A stretch of DNA of 64,000 bases, from assembly GCF_001427665.1 (NCBI RefSeq), contig NZ_LMHC01000024.1, positions 222,970-286,969 of the forward strand. The letters run 5' to 3'. Shown piece by piece: positions 62,764-64,000 of the stretch. Both the position numbers and the translations under genes were made by a program. Source of the DNA: Caulobacter sp. Root655 (lineage in GTDB: Bacteria > Pseudomonadota > Alphaproteobacteria > Caulobacterales > Caulobacteraceae). A model generated the notes under the pieces. It did no database searches. It was not told the DNA's origin and saw only the letters and a program-made list of their open reading frames with translations. Position 1 is the stretch's first letter. Each line of letters begins with the position of its first letter.

Positions 62764-64000
62764 ATGAGAACGACGTTCAAGCTTCTGCGCCTTGGCGCCC
62801 TCGCCGCGGCCCTCGCCCTGCCTCTGGCCGGACCGGCCCTGGCGCTCGACAAGGTCATCCACGCCGGAAAGCTGTTCGACGGCGCCTCCGGCCGCATTCA
62901 GTCGAACATGTCGATCCTCGTGCACGACGACAGGATCACCAAGGTGGTCGACGGTTTCGTCAGCCCCGCGGGCGCCGAGGTCATCGACCTTTCCGGCCAG
63001 ACCGTGCTGCCGGGCTTCATCGACGTCCACGTGCACATCGCCGTCAGCGGCCTGGACGCCAAGATGCGCAACTCGCCCGAGGACCAGACCCTGACCGCGG
63101 CGGACAACGCCCGCAAGACGCTGATGGCCGGCTTCACGAGCGCGCGCGATTGTGGGGGCGACATCGAGGTCACCGCCGCGCTCAAGCGCGCCATCAACAA
63201 GGGCCTGGTTCCCGGCCCCAGGCTTTGGGTCGCCGGCCAGCCTCTTGGCCCCACCGGTGGTCACGGCGACCCGTCCAACGATGTCGACGCCAGCTGGGAT
63301 CGGCACGACGAATGGATGTTGGGCGTCGTCGACAGCCCCGAGGCCGCCGTGCGGGCGGTGCGCAAGCTGCGCCAGCGCGGCGCCGACCTCATCAAGATCA
63401 TGCCCAGCGGCGGCGTCGCCAGCGTCGGCGACGATCCCAACCTGCAACTGATGACCGACGCCGAGATCTCGGCCGTCGTGCAAACCGCCCATAGCCTGAA
63501 CATGAAGGTCGCCGCCCACGCCCATGGACGCGCGGCGATCGACGCGGCCGTCCGCCTGGGCGTGGATTCGATCGAACACGGCACCTATGCCGGCCCCGAG
63601 AGCTATGCGGCCATGAAGCAAAAGGGCGTCTACCTGGTCGGCACGCTCACCGTGGCGCAGGACATCTATCGCATCGCCACGACCACTCCGGACAAGCTGC
63701 CGCCGGGCGTGGCGCAAAAGGCCATCGCGGTGACGCCGACCATGATGGGCAACGTCGCCAACGCCTACAAGGCCGGCGTCAAGCTGGCCCTGGGCACCGA
63801 CACGTTTGGCCTGCGCCCGCATGGGCAGAACGGCGCGGAGTTCGAATACCTCGTCCAGGCCGGCGTCTCGCCCGCCGACGCGATCCTGGCCGGCACGCGC
63901 AACGGCGCCGACCTGATCGGCTCCAGCGACATCGGCGTCATCGCGCCCGGCCGCTACGCCGACCTCGTGGCGGTCGCCGGCGACCCGCTCTCCGACATCA
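62764..64000 (+). CDS. Secreted metal-dependent amidohydrolase (Xaa-Pro dipeptidase-like), cut by window end
   Basis: The first 412 residues are present; the C-terminus lies outside the window. Signal peptide LGALAAALALPLAGPALA. The amidohydrolase barrel shows the metal site GFIDVHVHI, SARDCGGD, the carboxylated-lysine strand DLIKIMPSGGV, AAHAHGRAAI and SIEHGTY with the His ligands, and LALGTDTFG with the catalytic Asp, then PGRYADLVAV. It resembles Caulobacter carboxypeptidase/prolidase-type amidohydrolases that split dipeptides. Together with TonB receptor 4 it would import and hydrolyse peptides. Confidence 0.87.
   Translation, partial: MRTTFKLLRLGALAAALALPLAGPALALDKVIHAGKLFDGASGRIQSNMSILVHDDRITKVVDGFVSPAGAEVIDLSGQTVLPGFIDVHVHIAVSGLDAKMRNSPEDQTLTAADNARKTLMAGFTSARDCGGDIEVTAALKRAINKGLVPGPRLWVAGQPLGPTGGHGDPSNDVDASWDRHDEWMLGVVDSPEAAVRAVRKLRQRGADLIKIMPSGGVASVGDDPNLQLMTDAEISAVVQTAHSLNMKVAAHAHGRAAIDAAVRLGVDSIEHGTYAGPESYAAMKQKGVYLVGTLTVAQDIYRIATTTPDKLPPGVAQKAIAVTPTMMGNVANAYKAGVKLALGTDTFGLRPHGQNGAEFEYLVQAGVSPADAILAGTRNGADLIGSSDIGVIAPGRYADLVAVAGDPLSDI

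Noticed and set aside
1-64000. CRISPR arrays, tRNA or rRNA genes
   Set aside because: No regularly spaced repeats, cloverleaf sequence or rRNA stretches were seen on either strand.

Overview
The window reads as a high-GC alphaproteobacterial chromosome, most likely Caulobacter or a close relative (Caulobacteraceae). The grounds are the very GC-rich codon third positions, four large TonB-dependent receptors among secreted polysaccharide-degrading enzymes, Tat and Sec signal peptides on most enzymes, and dispersed alphaproteobacterial palindromes. This assignment is inference; no rRNA, tRNA or CRISPR array was seen.

Region 1 (1-42.4 kb) is a large pectin locus aimed at rhamnogalacturonan-I (RG-I). 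The left operon (3-7764, +) holds a GH2 enzyme, an SDR, a CE12 acetylesterase, a second esterase, a GH28 enzyme and a small secreted DUF6250-like protein. Opposite it lie a PL26 exo-lyase and a TonB receptor (7805-13689, -). A PL11 endolyase and a PL22 oligogalacturonate lyase follow (13986-17290, +), then a GH2/CE6 pair (17407-21303, -).

The core (21.5-36.9 kb) holds a complete non-phosphorylative L-rhamnose route of the diketo-hydrolase type. It comprises rhamnose 1-dehydrogenase, rhamnonolactonase, rhamnonate dehydratase, keto-deoxyrhamnonate dehydrogenase, an FAH-type hydrolase and a mutarotase. An L-lactate dehydrogenase would oxidise the lactate that this route releases. Two IclR regulators, a second CE12, a GH43-GH35 fusion, a GH105 unsaturated rhamnogalacturonyl hydrolase and a GPH-family symporter share the two divergent operons. 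A GH115 alpha-glucuronidase and a second TonB receptor close the locus. An inverted-repeat operator (TYYCA-N5-TGRRA, often paired about 20 bp apart) recurs at five promoters here and is the candidate IclR site.

Region 2 (42.5-53.3 kb) looks inserted. A decayed serine-recombinase relic is followed by a 98-bp sequence at 43111 that recurs without a mismatch at 53190. Between the copies sit a GH3 glucosidase, a LacI regulator, a TonB receptor, a GntR/FCD regulator and a GH2/malectin enzyme. Each regulator has candidate operators. A broken class II aldolase gene follows the right copy.

Region 3 (54.1-59.5 kb) has a visibly lower GC content and carries divergent GH42 and GH31 genes. It ends against a C-terminal scrap of a branched-chain aminotransferase gene. 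With GH3 and GH2 next door this could serve xyloglucan or galactan side chains (inference).

Region 4 (59.5-64 kb) has a Lrp/AsnC regulator, a TonB receptor and a secreted amidohydrolase cut by the window end, which suggests peptide use rather than sugar use.
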